Part shown: piece by piece, positions 17,708-26,142 of the stretch
Layout of the letters: every line of letters begins with the position of its first letter
How positions within the stretch are numbered: the stretch's first letter is position 1
NCBI RefSeq assembly: GCF_003952465.1
Contig: NZ_CP034448.1
Coordinates: forward strand, 1,860,001-1,924,000
Direction: 5' to 3'
DNA from: Mesorhizobium sp. M1B.F.Ca.ET.045.04.1.1
GTDB taxonomy: Bacteria > Pseudomonadota > Alphaproteobacteria > Rhizobiales > Rhizobiaceae
Length of the DNA: 64,000 bases
Notes under the pieces: model-generated
Told to the model about the DNA's origin: nothing
Database searches by the model: none
The model's input: the letters and a program-made list of their open reading frames with translations, nothing else
Made by a program: the position numbers and the translations under genes

Positions 17708-17872
17708 TTAACGCACCACGAGGACCGCGGGGCCCGATGGCATGTCGGCGTTGGCGGTGATCTCGGCGTGCGCGCGCTCCTTGAGGAGCACCGTTGCAAG
17801 CGCGGCAAAGCCGAGCAGCCCTTGAGCGTAAAGCAGCGCGGACAGCACCGAAGCTGCAAATTTCGTCTTCAT
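17708..17872 (-). CDS. Small hypothetical membrane or secreted peptide
   Basis: A 54-residue ORF starting at the ATG at 17872 with GGGGA eight bases upstream. It begins MKTKFAASVLSALLYAQGLL, a basic start followed by a long hydrophobic stretch, and continues GFAALATVLLKERAHAEITA, so it looks like a signal peptide or a single-span membrane peptide with a short charged tail. The coordinates do not overlap a better candidate. No family is recognised, so the call rests on the ribosome site and the protein-like composition. Confidence 0.5.
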   Translation of the reverse strand: MKTKFAASVLSALLYAQGLLGFAALATVLLKERAHAEITANADMPSGPAVLVVR

Positions 17873-17907
17873 GTCTTTGATCCCCAAATTCGATAGTCGT
17901 CGGTGCT

Positions 17908-18270
17908 TCAGGAAACTCCCGAAGCGCCCGCGCCGCTGACGGAGCCCCCCGCTGCGGCGCGGGCCTTCGGTCCTCTCGGCAGCAAGTAGCCGGAGGGGCC
18001 GCGCGTCCTCATCAGCCGAAAGCCGACCCGCCAGAGGGCCCTCAGCCGGTTGACGCGCAGGCTGGAAACAATCCAGACCGTGGCGATGAACAGTGCAGTG
18101 TGCAGCGTCGAAACCTCGCCGGAATTCATGGTGCCAAAATTCAGGGCGCCAAAATTCAGGGCGCCAAGCGTCGTCACCGGTTTGCCGGCGACTGAGCCGG
18201 CGCCACCGAGGATGACCGCCGCGACGCTTATCCTGAGAAACCAGGAGCGTAGGTTCGATTTCCTGCCCAT
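17908..18270 (-). CDS. Hypothetical membrane protein containing an in-frame tandem repeat
   Basis: A 120-residue ORF with two hydrophobic segments (LRISVAAVILGGAGSVAG near the N-terminus and LHTALFIATVWIVSSL in the middle) separated by a short repeat LGALNFG-ALNFG-TMNSG. The repeat comes from a 15-bp tandem duplication (CCAAAATTCAGGGCG on the plus strand, about 18133-18163). A basic tail (RVNRLRALWRVGFRLMRTR) follows. The upstream ribosome site is weak. It may belong with the 54-residue ORF just downstream on the same strand. No family is recognised. Confidence 0.45.
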   Translation of the reverse strand: MGRKSNLRSWFLRISVAAVILGGAGSVAGKPVTTLGALNFGALNFGTMNSGEVSTLHTALFIATVWIVSSLRVNRLRALWRVGFRLMRTRGPSGYLLPRGPKARAAAGGSVSGAGASGVS

Positions 18271-18608
18271 TTTCGTTTGCTGATGTCTGTTCCCGTTGCA
18301 TCGATATTGCCGCCGACCTGTATCCGCATCATGCCGCGCAGGCCGCGTTTTGTTGCAATTTGGTTTCGAGATCGGCGAAATAGCTTTCGTATCAGAGGCA
18401 TACGAGCTTTCGTTTTCCGCATCTGCTTGATTTCTCGTTAACCATTATGGCCATCCACGAGCAGATTCCATGGGCGGCTCCGTTAATTTCGAGAAACGGA
18501 TTCGAAACAGAAACGAGCATCAAGCGAAATAAGCTTGAAACAGGTGCCCACGATAGGACGGCCCATCGAAATTGAAGCCGGCCGGGACCGGACAAAAGAG
18601 GGATCGTC

Positions 18609-19061
18609 ATGCATACCGCCATTTCAGCCAAGCTCATCAACATTGCCGCCGCCGCGCTGACCGGCGCTGCACTGCTTTTCGCCAGCAATGCCGCCCACGC
18701 CAATCAGATCGTCGCCCGGGTTTCGCTGTCGCAGCAGATCATGGAAGTCACGGTCGACGGCCGGCCGACCTTCACCTGGAAGGTATCGACGGGCGACAGG
18801 GCGCACATCACGCCGACGGGATCGTTCAAGCCGACGCGCATGCACGAGATGTGGTATTCGAAGAAATACGACAACGCGCCGATGCCGCATTCGGTGTTCT
18901 TCAGCGGCGGCTATGCCGTGCACGCGACCTATGCCATCAATCGCCTTGGCCGGCCTGCCTCGCATGGCTGCGTGCGGCTGCATCCCGATGCGGCGGCCGA
19001 TTTCTACCAGCTCGTCGAGGCCTTCGGTCCCACCAACACCAGCATCGTCATTGTTAAGTAA
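18609..19061 (+). CDS. L,D-transpeptidase (YkuD/ErfK family)
   Basis: A 150-residue exported protein. A signal peptide (LINIAAAALTGAALLFASNAAHA) is followed directly by a minimal YkuD catalytic domain. IVARVSLSQQIMEVTVDG opens the domain, and the catalytic motif is ASHGCVRLHPDAA with the nucleophile Cys; AVHATYAINRLG supplies the conserved upstream His. It forms or remodels 3-3 or lipoprotein crosslinks in periplasmic peptidoglycan. A GAGGGA ribosome site precedes the ATG, and a strong terminator lies 70 bp downstream. The 338 bp upstream (18271-18608) contain no gene I can support, so it is probably transcribed alone. Confidence 0.92.
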   Translation: MHTAISAKLINIAAAALTGAALLFASNAAHANQIVARVSLSQQIMEVTVDGRPTFTWKVSTGDRAHITPTGSFKPTRMHEMWYSKKYDNAPMPHSVFFSGGYAVHATYAINRLGRPASHGCVRLHPDAAADFYQLVEAFGPTNTSIVIVK

Positions 19062-19130
19062 CGGGCTGGGTCAAGTAGCAGGCAGGTTGCCGCCTTCGGA
19101 CGAATTCGCCGAAGCTGTGAGGCGGCTGCC

Positions 19131-19167
19131 AAAAAAAGAGGCCGGAAAATTTCCGGCCTCTTTTTTT
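19131..19167. terminator. Bidirectional rho-independent terminator
   Basis: AAAAAAAGAGGCCGGAAA followed immediately by its complement TTTCCGGCCTCTTTTTTT: a stem of GAGGCCGGAAA with A and T tracts on either side. It can terminate the L,D-transpeptidase gene rightward and anything from the RND operon leftward. Confidence 0.9.
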
Positions 19168-19170
19168 GGA

Positions 19171-19278
19171 GCGAATAGCGAATAGCGAATAGGGAGTAGC
19201 GAGTAGCGAGTAGGGGATTGAAGGCCCGTTGCGCGCCACTCTTCGCTACTCGCTCTTCGCTACTCCCTATTCGCTATT
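19171..19278. repeat. Heptamer repeats arranged as an inverted repeat
   Basis: GCGAATA is repeated three times (19171-19191), followed by GAGTAGC-type heptamers to about 19214. The segment 19257-19278 is the exact reverse complement of 19181-19202 (22 bases), so the two clusters can form a long hairpin. It lies between the terminator and the RND gene stop at 19287. Confidence 0.8.
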
Positions 19279-19286
19279 GCCTTAGT

Positions 19287-22200
19287 TCAAGTCGGCAGCG
19301 CCGGCATCAGCTTCGGATCCGGCTTCTCGGCAAGGTGCGGCAGATCCTTGCCGGCGATGAAGGTGTAGAACATGGGCACGACGAACAGCGTGAACATCGT
19401 GCCGACCAGGATGCCGGTGAAGATGACAAGGCCCATCGAGTAACGGGCCGCGGCGCCCGCGCCGCTGGAGATGATCAGCGGCACGACGCCGAGCGCCATC
19501 GCCGCCGTCGTCATCAGGATCGGCCGCAGGCGCACCTTGGCCGAGGCTATGATGGCGTCGCGCCGCCGCATGCCATGGATCTCGCGCTGCTGATTGGCGA
19601 ATTCCACCAAAAGGATGCCGTGCTTGGTGATGAGGCCGATCAGTGTGATCAGTCCGACCTGGGTGTAGATGTTGAGCGTGCCCAAGCCGATGTTGAGCGG
19701 CACGATGGCGCCGAAGATCGAGAGCGGCACCGCCATCATGATGATCAGCGGATCGCGGAAGCTCTCGAACTGCGCGGCCAGCACCAGGTAGATGACGATC
19801 ACGGCGGCGGTGAAGGCGATCAGGATGGTGTTGCCCTGCTCCTTTTCCTGCCGCGACTGGCCGGAATAGTCGATGAAGAAGGTGTCGGGCAGCGTCTCCC
19901 TGGCGAGATCCTCCAGCACCTTCAGCCCGTCGCCGGTGGTCACGCCGGGCAAGGGCAGGGCGGAGATCGTGGCCGAGTTCAGCTGGTTGAACTGCTCGAT
20001 CGCCGCCGGCGAGGCGTTGGTCGAGATTTGCACCACGGCCGACAGCGGCACCATCTTGCCGTCGACGCTGCGCACGAAATATTCGCCGAGCTTGGCCGGA
20101 TTGTCGCGGAACTCCTGCGGCACCTGCGGGATGATGTCGTAGCTGTTGGAATCGCGGTCAAATTGCGCCACTTCGGCGCCGCCAACCAGCAGCGTCAGCG
20201 TGCGGCCGACGTCGGCGATCGGCAGGTTCAGCGCCGCCGCGCGCTCTCGGTCGATGGTGACGGTCACCTGTGGCGCGTCATAGGCCATCGAGTTCTGCAC
20301 GACGATGAAGCGGCCGGAAGCCTGCGCCTTGTTCTTGATCTTCTCGGCCTCGTCGAAGACCTCGGAGGGATCGCCGGTCGAGCGCACCACCATGGAGATG
20401 GGCAGGCCGCCGCCGGAACCGGGCAATGTGGGCGGCGCGAAGACGAAGGCCTCGACGCCCGCCACCTTGGCCAAGCGGCCGGTGATATCGGCCTGGATCT
20501 GCTTCGAGCTGCGCTGCCGCTCGGCCCAGTCCTTGAAAGCAAAGCCAACGAAGGCGCTGTTGGTCGAGCCGCCGAAGGCGACGGCGGAGAACTGCGCCCT
20601 GGTCTCCGGTATATCCTTCACCAGGCCGAGGATCTGGTTGACGTAGGTTTCGGTATAGTCCGACGTCGCATAGCGCGGCGCGGTCACGATCGAGAGCAGG
20701 AAGCCTTGATCCTCTTCCGGCGCCAATTCGCTCGAGGTCTTCGTGAACATGAAGCCGGTGAGCGCGACCAAGGCGACGACGATGATCAGCGTCACCGGCC
20801 GGTTTCTGAGCGAGGCGGTGACTGCGCGCTCGTAAACACGCTCGACGCGGCTGAAGGTGCCGTCGACGATGCGCTGGAAGCGGCCGTGCGCGCCCGCTTT
20901 CAGGAGGCGCGCCGACATCATCGGCGTAATGGTGACTGCGATCAGGCCCGACAGCACCACGGAGCCGGCCAGCGTGACCGCGAACTCACGGAACAACGCG
21001 CCGGTCAGGCCGCCGGTGAAGGCTAGCGGCGCGAACACGGCGGCGAGCGTGATGGTCATGGCGACGATGGCCGAGAAGATCTCGCGCATGCCGTTGAAGG
21101 CAGCCTGCATCGGCGACATGTGGTCTTCCTCCATGTGGCGATGGATGTTTTCCACCACCACGATGGCGTCGTCGACGACGAGGCCGATCGCCAGCACCAT
21201 GGCCAGCAGCGACAACAGATTGATCGAATAACCGACCGCGAACAGCAGGAAGCAGACGCCGATCAGCGACAGCGGGATGGTGACGATCGGCATCATCACC
21301 GAGCGGAAGGACCCGAGGAACAACAGGATGACAACGATGACGATGGCGACCGCCTCGACGATGGTCTTGAACACTTCTTCGATCGAGGCGCTGATCTGCT
21401 CAGTGGAATCGTAGACGACCTCGATCGTCATGCCTTTCGGCAGTGTCTCCTGAATCACCGGCACGAGCTTGGTGACTGCCGCCGCCGTCGTCAGCGGGTT
21501 GGCCGCCGGCGTCGGGAAGATGGCGAGGAAGGTACCAGGCTTGCCGTTGAAGCTCACCCTGGTGTCGGTGCTGGCGGCGCCGAGCTCGACGCGCGCCACG
21601 TCGCGCAGGCGTACCACCTGCCCATCCGTCGAGCGGATCGGCAGCTGGGAGAAGGCTTCCGGCGTCTGCAAGGTCGAGTGAACCGTGATCGACGAGACCA
21701 CATACTCGTTCTGGGTGTTGCCGGGTGCCGAAAGGAAGTTGGAGTTGTTGATCGCGGTCAGCACGTCGGCGGCGGTGGCACCGCGGGCGGCAAGCCTGAC
21801 CGGGTCGATCCAGACGCGCATGGAATATTCCTCGGCGCCAAAGATCTGAACATCGGCTACGCCTTCCACCGTCGAAATGCGGGGTCGTACGACACGCTCG
21901 ATGTATTCGGTGAGCTGCTCCTTCGTCATGTTCGGATTCTGCATCGAGATGTACATCATCGCGAACTGCTGGCCGGTGCCCTTGACGATCACCGGGTCCT
22001 TGGACGCATCCGGCAGGGTGCCGCGCACGCCCTGAACCTTGGACAGCACCTCAGTCAGCGCCACGTCGGGATTGGAGCCGAGCTTCATCTGCACAGTTAC
22101 AGTGCTGGAAGACGGGCGGCTCGACGATGTCACGTAGTCGATGTTCTCGGTCGAGGCGACGGCGCGCGCGATCGGGGCGGAGATGAAGCCCTGGATCAGG

Positions 22201-22370
22201 TCGGCGCTGGCGCCGGGATAGGCGGTGGTGATGGTGATCGCCGTCTCGTCCACCTTCGGATATTGGCGGATCGACAGGTTGAAGATGGCCTGGAAGCCTA
22301 GCAGCAGGATCATGCAGGCCAGCACCGTCGAGAGGACGGGCCGGCGAATGAAGATGTCGGAAAAGCTCAT
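19287..22370 (-). CDS. RND-family multidrug efflux transporter, inner-membrane pump
   Basis: A 1027-residue protein of full family length. It starts MSFSDIFIRRPVLSTVLACM, the usual first transmembrane helix of hydrophobe/amphiphile efflux pumps. Helix 4 has GLVVDDAIVVVEN with the paired proton-relay aspartates. Two large periplasmic loops follow TM1 and TM7, and the second half begins around the ASLRNRPVTLIIVVALVAL segment. It works as a trimer with the periplasmic adaptor encoded just upstream (ATGA overlap at 22367-22370) and an outer-membrane channel that is not encoded here. Control is probably by the divergent TetR at 23815. Confidence 0.95.
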   Translation of the reverse strand: MSFSDIFIRRPVLSTVLACMILLLGFQAIFNLSIRQYPKVDETAITITTAYPGASADLIQGFISAPIARAVASTENIDYVTSSSRPSSSTVTVQMKLGSNPDVALTEVLSKVQGVRGTLPDASKDPVIVKGTGQQFAMMYISMQNPNMTKEQLTEYIERVVRPRISTVEGVADVQIFGAEEYSMRVWIDPVRLAARGATAADVLTAINNSNFLSAPGNTQNEYVVSSITVHSTLQTPEAFSQLPIRSTDGQVVRLRDVARVELGAASTDTRVSFNGKPGTFLAIFPTPAANPLTTAAAVTKLVPVIQETLPKGMTIEVVYDSTEQISASIEEVFKTIVEAVAIVIVVILLFLGSFRSVMMPIVTIPLSLIGVCFLLFAVGYSINLLSLLAMVLAIGLVVDDAIVVVENIHRHMEEDHMSPMQAAFNGMREIFSAIVAMTITLAAVFAPLAFTGGLTGALFREFAVTLAGSVVLSGLIAVTITPMMSARLLKAGAHGRFQRIVDGTFSRVERVYERAVTASLRNRPVTLIIVVALVALTGFMFTKTSSELAPEEDQGFLLSIVTAPRYATSDYTETYVNQILGLVKDIPETRAQFSAVAFGGSTNSAFVGFAFKDWAERQRSSKQIQADITGRLAKVAGVEAFVFAPPTLPGSGGGLPISMVVRSTGDPSEVFDEAEKIKNKAQASGRFIVVQNSMAYDAPQVTVTIDRERAAALNLPIADVGRTLTLLVGGAEVAQFDRDSNSYDIIPQVPQEFRDNPAKLGEYFVRSVDGKMVPLSAVVQISTNASPAAIEQFNQLNSATISALPLPGVTTGDGLKVLEDLARETLPDTFFIDYSGQSRQEKEQGNTILIAFTAAVIVIYLVLAAQFESFRDPLIIMMAVPLSIFGAIVPLNIGLGTLNIYTQVGLITLIGLITKHGILLVEFANQQREIHGMRRRDAIIASAKVRLRPILMTTAAMALGVVPLIISSGAGAAARYSMGLVIFTGILVGTMFTLFVVPMFYTFIAGKDLPHLAEKPDPKLMPALPT

Positions 22371-23668
22371 TGCTGAACCTGCTTGTTCGCCGATTTGCTG
22401 GGATCGATGGTGTTGTCGACGGCAACGGACATGCCGTTGAAGAGCCGGTTCTGGCCGGCGGTGACGACCTGGTCGCCGGCCTTCAGGCCCTCGGTGATCT
22501 CGACCATGCCGTTGTTGCGGCGGCCGAGCTTGACGAACACCTGCGACAGAACGAGCGCCGGCTGCTGCCCGGCCTCGGCCGGCTTCTGAGCGTTGTCAGC
22601 TGGCTTTGCGGCGTTGTCGGCGGGCTTTGCTGTATCGGAGGCCGGCTTCGAGGCATCGGCCTGCGGTTTGGCGGCCTCGCCGGCCGGCTTTACGGCGCCA
22701 GTCTTCTGGTCATCCGTTTTGGCCGGCGCCGCAGCGCCACCCTCGGCAGGCTTTGCCGGAACGACAACGAAAACGAAGTCGCCGTAAAGGCTTGACGTCA
22801 CCGCGGTCTGGGGCACCGAGATGATGTTGTTTTCCTCCGGCAGCTCGACGCGGATCTGCACGAACTGGCCTGGCGTCAGCTTGCCTTCCGGATTGGCGAC
22901 CTCACCGCGGATCGACACCAGCCGGCTCGCCGGGTCGATCTTGGGATCGATGCCGCGAATGGAGCCGGCAAAGGACATGTCGGCAGCATTGCTGCCGATC
23001 CGCACCGTCTGGCCGATCTTCAACAGCGGCAGCTGCTGCTCGGGCACCGTGAAGTCGACCCGCATCGTGTCCAGATCCTGGATCGTCACTACCGAGTTGC
23101 CGGGCGCCAGATATTGGCCGATGTCGATCTTCGGAATGCCGACCGTCCCGGTGAAGGGTGCCGAGAGCTGCTTCTGGTCGAGCACCGCCTGCAGCTTGTT
23201 GACCTGCGCGGCCGAGGCGTCCGCAGCCGCGCGCGCTGCGTCAAGCGTCGCGTCTGTGCCGACACCACGCCGTTGCAATTCGATCGCGCGGGTCAGCGCC
23301 GCCTGATCGGACGCGGCCTGAGCCTTCTGCGCCACCAGGTCGGCTTTCTCGACGGCATCGTCGAGCTGCAGGAGCACGGCGTCGGCCGCGACCTTCTGGT
23401 TGGCGTGGAAGAGGATGTCCTTGACGATGCCGGCTGTCTCGACCGTCAAGTCGACGCCGCGCACGGCGTTGACGGTACCGATCGCCTCGACGCCGGGCGT
23501 CCAGTTCGAAGGCTTCGCTACGACCGTCGAGACGGTCGCGGCCGGCGGCTTCATGGTGGCGAAAAACTGCTTGATCGCATTGTCGCGAAACAGGTTGAAA
23601 CCGACGATCCCGGCGCACGCCACAACGAGCAGCAGCAGAATTCCGGCGATGATAAAGAAGCGCTTCAC
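22367..23668 (-). CDS. RND efflux periplasmic adaptor (HlyD/MFP family)
   Basis: A 433-residue adaptor. I choose the GTG at 23668, with GAGGGG seven bases upstream, because it starts directly at the membrane anchor VKRFFIIAGILLLLVVACAG; an ATG at 23743 would place 25 non-conserved residues in front of it and lies close to the operator. The core has the barrel-sandwich and hairpin (VETAGIVKDILFHANQKVAA to LSAPFTGTVGIPKIDIGQYL). Between the beta-barrel and membrane-proximal domains there is an unusual low-complexity insertion of AKPAD-type repeats (about residues 315-375). It links the RND pump to an outer-membrane channel. Confidence 0.93.
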   Translation of the reverse strand: MKRFFIIAGILLLLVVACAGIVGFNLFRDNAIKQFFATMKPPAATVSTVVAKPSNWTPGVEAIGTVNAVRGVDLTVETAGIVKDILFHANQKVAADAVLLQLDDAVEKADLVAQKAQAASDQAALTRAIELQRRGVGTDATLDAARAAADASAAQVNKLQAVLDQKQLSAPFTGTVGIPKIDIGQYLAPGNSVVTIQDLDTMRVDFTVPEQQLPLLKIGQTVRIGSNAADMSFAGSIRGIDPKIDPASRLVSIRGEVANPEGKLTPGQFVQIRVELPEENNIISVPQTAVTSSLYGDFVFVVVPAKPAEGGAAAPAKTDDQKTGAVKPAGEAAKPQADASKPASDTAKPADNAAKPADNAQKPAEAGQQPALVLSQVFVKLGRRNNGMVEITEGLKAGDQVVTAGQNRLFNGMSVAVDNTIDPSKSANKQVQQ

Positions 23669-23762
23669 GGACAATCCCCTCGAGCCGGCAACCGGCAAAA
23701 CAATCGATGCCGGGACACATATCGACGTGAATCCCGATTTCAAATGGCGGGCGCTTTACTGT

Positions 23763-23776
23763 ACCGTCTGGACGGT
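23763..23776. promoter_or_regulatory. Putative operator for the divergent TetR repressor
   Basis: ACCGTC (23763-23768), TG, GACGGT (23771-23776): a perfect 6-bp inverted repeat with a 2-bp spacer. It lies in the 146-bp divergent region between the adaptor (start 23668) and the TetR gene (start 23815), the usual place for autoregulation of an efflux operon. Confidence 0.7.
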
Positions 23777-23814
23777 CTTGTCAATTCCGCACATGCTAAT
23801 GTAAGGGAGGCGTG

Positions 23815-24348
23815 ATGAAGGCTCGCAGGGCAAACTCGCGCAACAGAATTTTGGCCGCCGCCGCCGACGTGGCCCGCGAGGCGGGTCCGGGAAGCCTGTC
23901 GCTCGACGCCGTTGCCAACCGGGCCGGCGTCTCCAAGGGGGGCCTGCTCTACAATTTTCCGACCAAGGCCAAGCTGATGCAGGGGCTGGTGGAAAATTAC
24001 CTCAACGCTTTCGAGGAGGCGCTCGAGGAACGCACGGCCGAGGCCAGCGATGAAAGCGTGCTCGCGGCCTACATACGGCTTTCGGCCGATGATTGCGAGA
24101 AGCCAAAACCATCGGCTTCCTGGATGTTCTCCGCGATCGCGGAGGATCCGGATTTCCTGACGCCGATAAAGGCGTTCAAGCGGCAGCTGTTCGAACGGCT
24201 GAAAGACGAGACGGACGACCTCGGCTCGCTGCTGGTCTGCTTCCTCGCCATCGAGGGACTGCGCAGCATGAATCTCTTCGATTCCGACGTGCTCTCGCCG
24301 GAGGAGCACAAGCTCCTGGTTTCCTCGCTTCTCAAGATAGCCGGATAG
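23815..24348 (+). CDS. TetR/AcrR family repressor of the RND efflux operon
   Basis: A 177-residue regulator. The helix-turn-helix reads SLSLDAVANRAGVSKGGLLY followed by NFPTKAKLMQGLVE, the TetR signature. The C-terminal ligand domain is short and helical. The ATG at 23815 has GGGAGG four bases upstream; a GTG at 23812 is too close to that site. It is divergent from the adaptor and pump genes with an ACCGTC-TG-GACGGT operator between them, so drug-responsive repression of the pump is the natural inference. Its 3' end is followed directly by an imperfect 49-bp copy of its own last codons. Confidence 0.92.
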   Translation: MKARRANSRNRILAAAADVAREAGPGSLSLDAVANRAGVSKGGLLYNFPTKAKLMQGLVENYLNAFEEALEERTAEASDESVLAAYIRLSADDCEKPKPSASWMFSAIAEDPDFLTPIKAFKRQLFERLKDETDDLGSLLVCFLAIEGLRSMNLFDSDVLSPEEHKLLVSSLLKIAG

Positions 24349-24397
24349 AGAGGAGCGCAAGCTCCTCGTCTCCCCGCTTGTGAGAATAGCCGCATAG
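24300..24397 (+). repeat. 49-bp tandem duplication of the TetR 3' end
   Basis: 24300-24348 (the last codons and stop of the TetR gene) and 24349-24397 match at 39 of 49 positions by my alignment. The second unit still reads EERKLLVSPLVRIAA-stop, close to EEHKLLVSSLLKIAG-stop in the gene. It looks like an old duplication of the C-terminal coding segment that left the original gene intact. Confidence 0.7.
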
Positions 24398-24477
24398 GTT
24401 GCACGGCGTCACACCAGCTTCATCCTGGAGACATAGCGTTCTTCCCGGTTCTTTGCTGCATGCAAAAGGAGTGGGAC

Positions 24478-26079
24478 ATGGTGGACGTTGTTTCCAGTGA
24501 GGCGGGGATTCCGAGACCGGATCACCCGTTAGAGCAATCGAGCGGTGCCAAATGGTTCCTGCCGGCCTTCGGGGTGCTAGTTCTGGCCGGCCTGGTCTAT
24601 GTCGGCTATGCGCTGAGCCAGGACCTGGCGATTGCCAAGACGGTGCCCTGGATCCTGCTCGGCATCGCGCTCCTGATTGCGCTGGGCTTCGAGTTCGTCA
24701 ACGGCTTCCACGATACCGCCAACGCGGTGGCCACCGTCATCTACACACGATCGCTGCCGGCGGAATTCGCCGTCATGTGGTCTGGCGTCTTCAACTTCCT
24801 CGGCGTCTTGACCTCGAGCGGCGCGGTAGCGTTCGGCATCCTGTCGCTGCTGCCGGTCGAGCTCATCCTGCAGGTCGGTTCGTCTTCCGGCTTCGCCATG
24901 GTGTTCGCCCTGCTGGTGGCGGCGATCCTGTGGAACCTCGGCACCTGGTTCCTCGGCCTGCCGGCTTCGAGCTCGCACACGATGGTCGGCTCGATCATCG
25001 GCGTCGGCCTCGCCAACCAGTTCATGGCCCCGGCCGGAAGCGCCACCAGCGGCGTCGAGTGGGGGCAGGCGAGCAATGTCGGCATGTCGCTGCTGGTCTC
25101 GCCCCTCGTCGGCTTCTTCGTCGCCGCCCTCCTGCTCTATGTGATGAAGCTTCTGGTGCGCAATCCGGCGCTCTATCAGGCGCCGAAGGGCAACACGCCG
25201 CCGCCGTGGTGGATCCGCGCGCTGCTCATCTTCACCTGCACCGGCGTCAGCTTCGCGCATGGCTCGAACGACGGCCAGAAGGGCATGGGCCTGATCATGC
25301 TGATCCTGATCGGCGTGGTGCCGACCGCCTATGCGCTCAACCGCACGCCTGACGTCAACTATCTCGATGCCTACAAGGCGGCCTCGGTTTCCGTAGAGCA
25401 GGCGCTGGGCAAATACATCAAGCCGGGCATCACCGTCGCGGATGCCAAGGCAGCGGTTCAGGAGGCCGTGCGCAGCAAGTCATGGAACGACCAGACGACG
25501 GTGGCGCTGCAGACCTACATCCACAACACGACTGCCGGGCTGCAGCCCTACGCTACCGTCGACAAGGTCCCGACCGACCTGGTCAGCAACGCCCGCAACG
25601 ACATCTATCTGATCGGCGAAGCGCTGAAGCTGATCGACAAGAAGAAGCTTTTGCCGATGCAGGACGCCGACCTGAAGGCGGTCACCGACTATCATAAGGC
25701 GGTCGACAACGCGACCAAGTTCATCCCGCTGTGGGTGAAGATCGCGGTGGCGCTGGCGCTCGGCCTCGGCACCATGGTCGGCTGGAAGCGCATCGTCGTC
25801 ACCGTCGGCGAGAAGATCGGCAAGAGCCACCTGACCTATGGCCAGGGCGCCGCCGCCGAGCTGGTCGCGATGATCACGATCGGCATGGCCGACCGTCTCG
25901 GCCTGCCGGTGTCGACCACTCACGTCCTGTCGTCGGGCGTTGCCGGCACGATGGCGGCCAACGGCTCCGGCCTGCAGTGGGCGACCGTGCGCAACCTTTT
26001 GCTTGCCTGGGTGCTGACGTTGCCCTGCTCGATCGCGCTTGCCTTCGCGCTGTTTGTGATCTTCCGCCAGGTGTTCTAG
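24478..26079 (+). CDS. pit: PiT-family inorganic phosphate transporter
   Basis: A 533-residue membrane protein. The ATG at 24478 has AGGAG seven bases upstream and is preferred to the ATG at 24460. The duplicated PiT signature is present: GFEFVNGFHDTANAVATVIY in the N-terminal half and SFAHGSNDGQKGMGLIMLIL in the middle, with PASSSHTMVGSIIG and PVSTTHVLSSGVAG as the paired second motifs. About ten membrane segments flank a soluble central loop of roughly 130 residues (from about ALNRTPDVNYLD to HKAVDNATKF). It imports phosphate with protons or as a metal-phosphate complex. No DUF47/PhoU-like partner gene is adjacent, unlike many rhizobial pit loci. Confidence 0.93.
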   Translation: MVDVVSSEAGIPRPDHPLEQSSGAKWFLPAFGVLVLAGLVYVGYALSQDLAIAKTVPWILLGIALLIALGFEFVNGFHDTANAVATVIYTRSLPAEFAVMWSGVFNFLGVLTSSGAVAFGILSLLPVELILQVGSSSGFAMVFALLVAAILWNLGTWFLGLPASSSHTMVGSIIGVGLANQFMAPAGSATSGVEWGQASNVGMSLLVSPLVGFFVAALLLYVMKLLVRNPALYQAPKGNTPPPWWIRALLIFTCTGVSFAHGSNDGQKGMGLIMLILIGVVPTAYALNRTPDVNYLDAYKAASVSVEQALGKYIKPGITVADAKAAVQEAVRSKSWNDQTTVALQTYIHNTTAGLQPYATVDKVPTDLVSNARNDIYLIGEALKLIDKKKLLPMQDADLKAVTDYHKAVDNATKFIPLWVKIAVALALGLGTMVGWKRIVVTVGEKIGKSHLTYGQGAAAELVAMITIGMADRLGLPVSTTHVLSSGVAGTMAANGSGLQWATVRNLLLAWVLTLPCSIALAFALFVIFRQVF

Positions 26080-26102
26080 CGTTCGAAGCGGAAAACCAGA
26101 GG

Positions 26103-26132
26103 CGGCGCCGTTCGCGGCGCCGTTTTCTTTTT
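26103..26132 (+). terminator. Rho-independent terminator of the phosphate transporter gene
   Basis: CGGCGCCG, loop TTCG, CGGCGCCG, then TTTTCTTTTT: a GC-rich 8-bp stem with a stable UUCG tetraloop, 23 bp after the stop at 26079. Confidence 0.92.
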
Positions 26133-26142
26133 GCCGGCCAGC

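Noticed and set aside
19218-21026. A 602-codon plus-strand frame over the RND gene
   Set aside because: It is a composition shadow: low-complexity His/Asp/Arg/Gly sequence opposite a full-length, motif-complete transporter.
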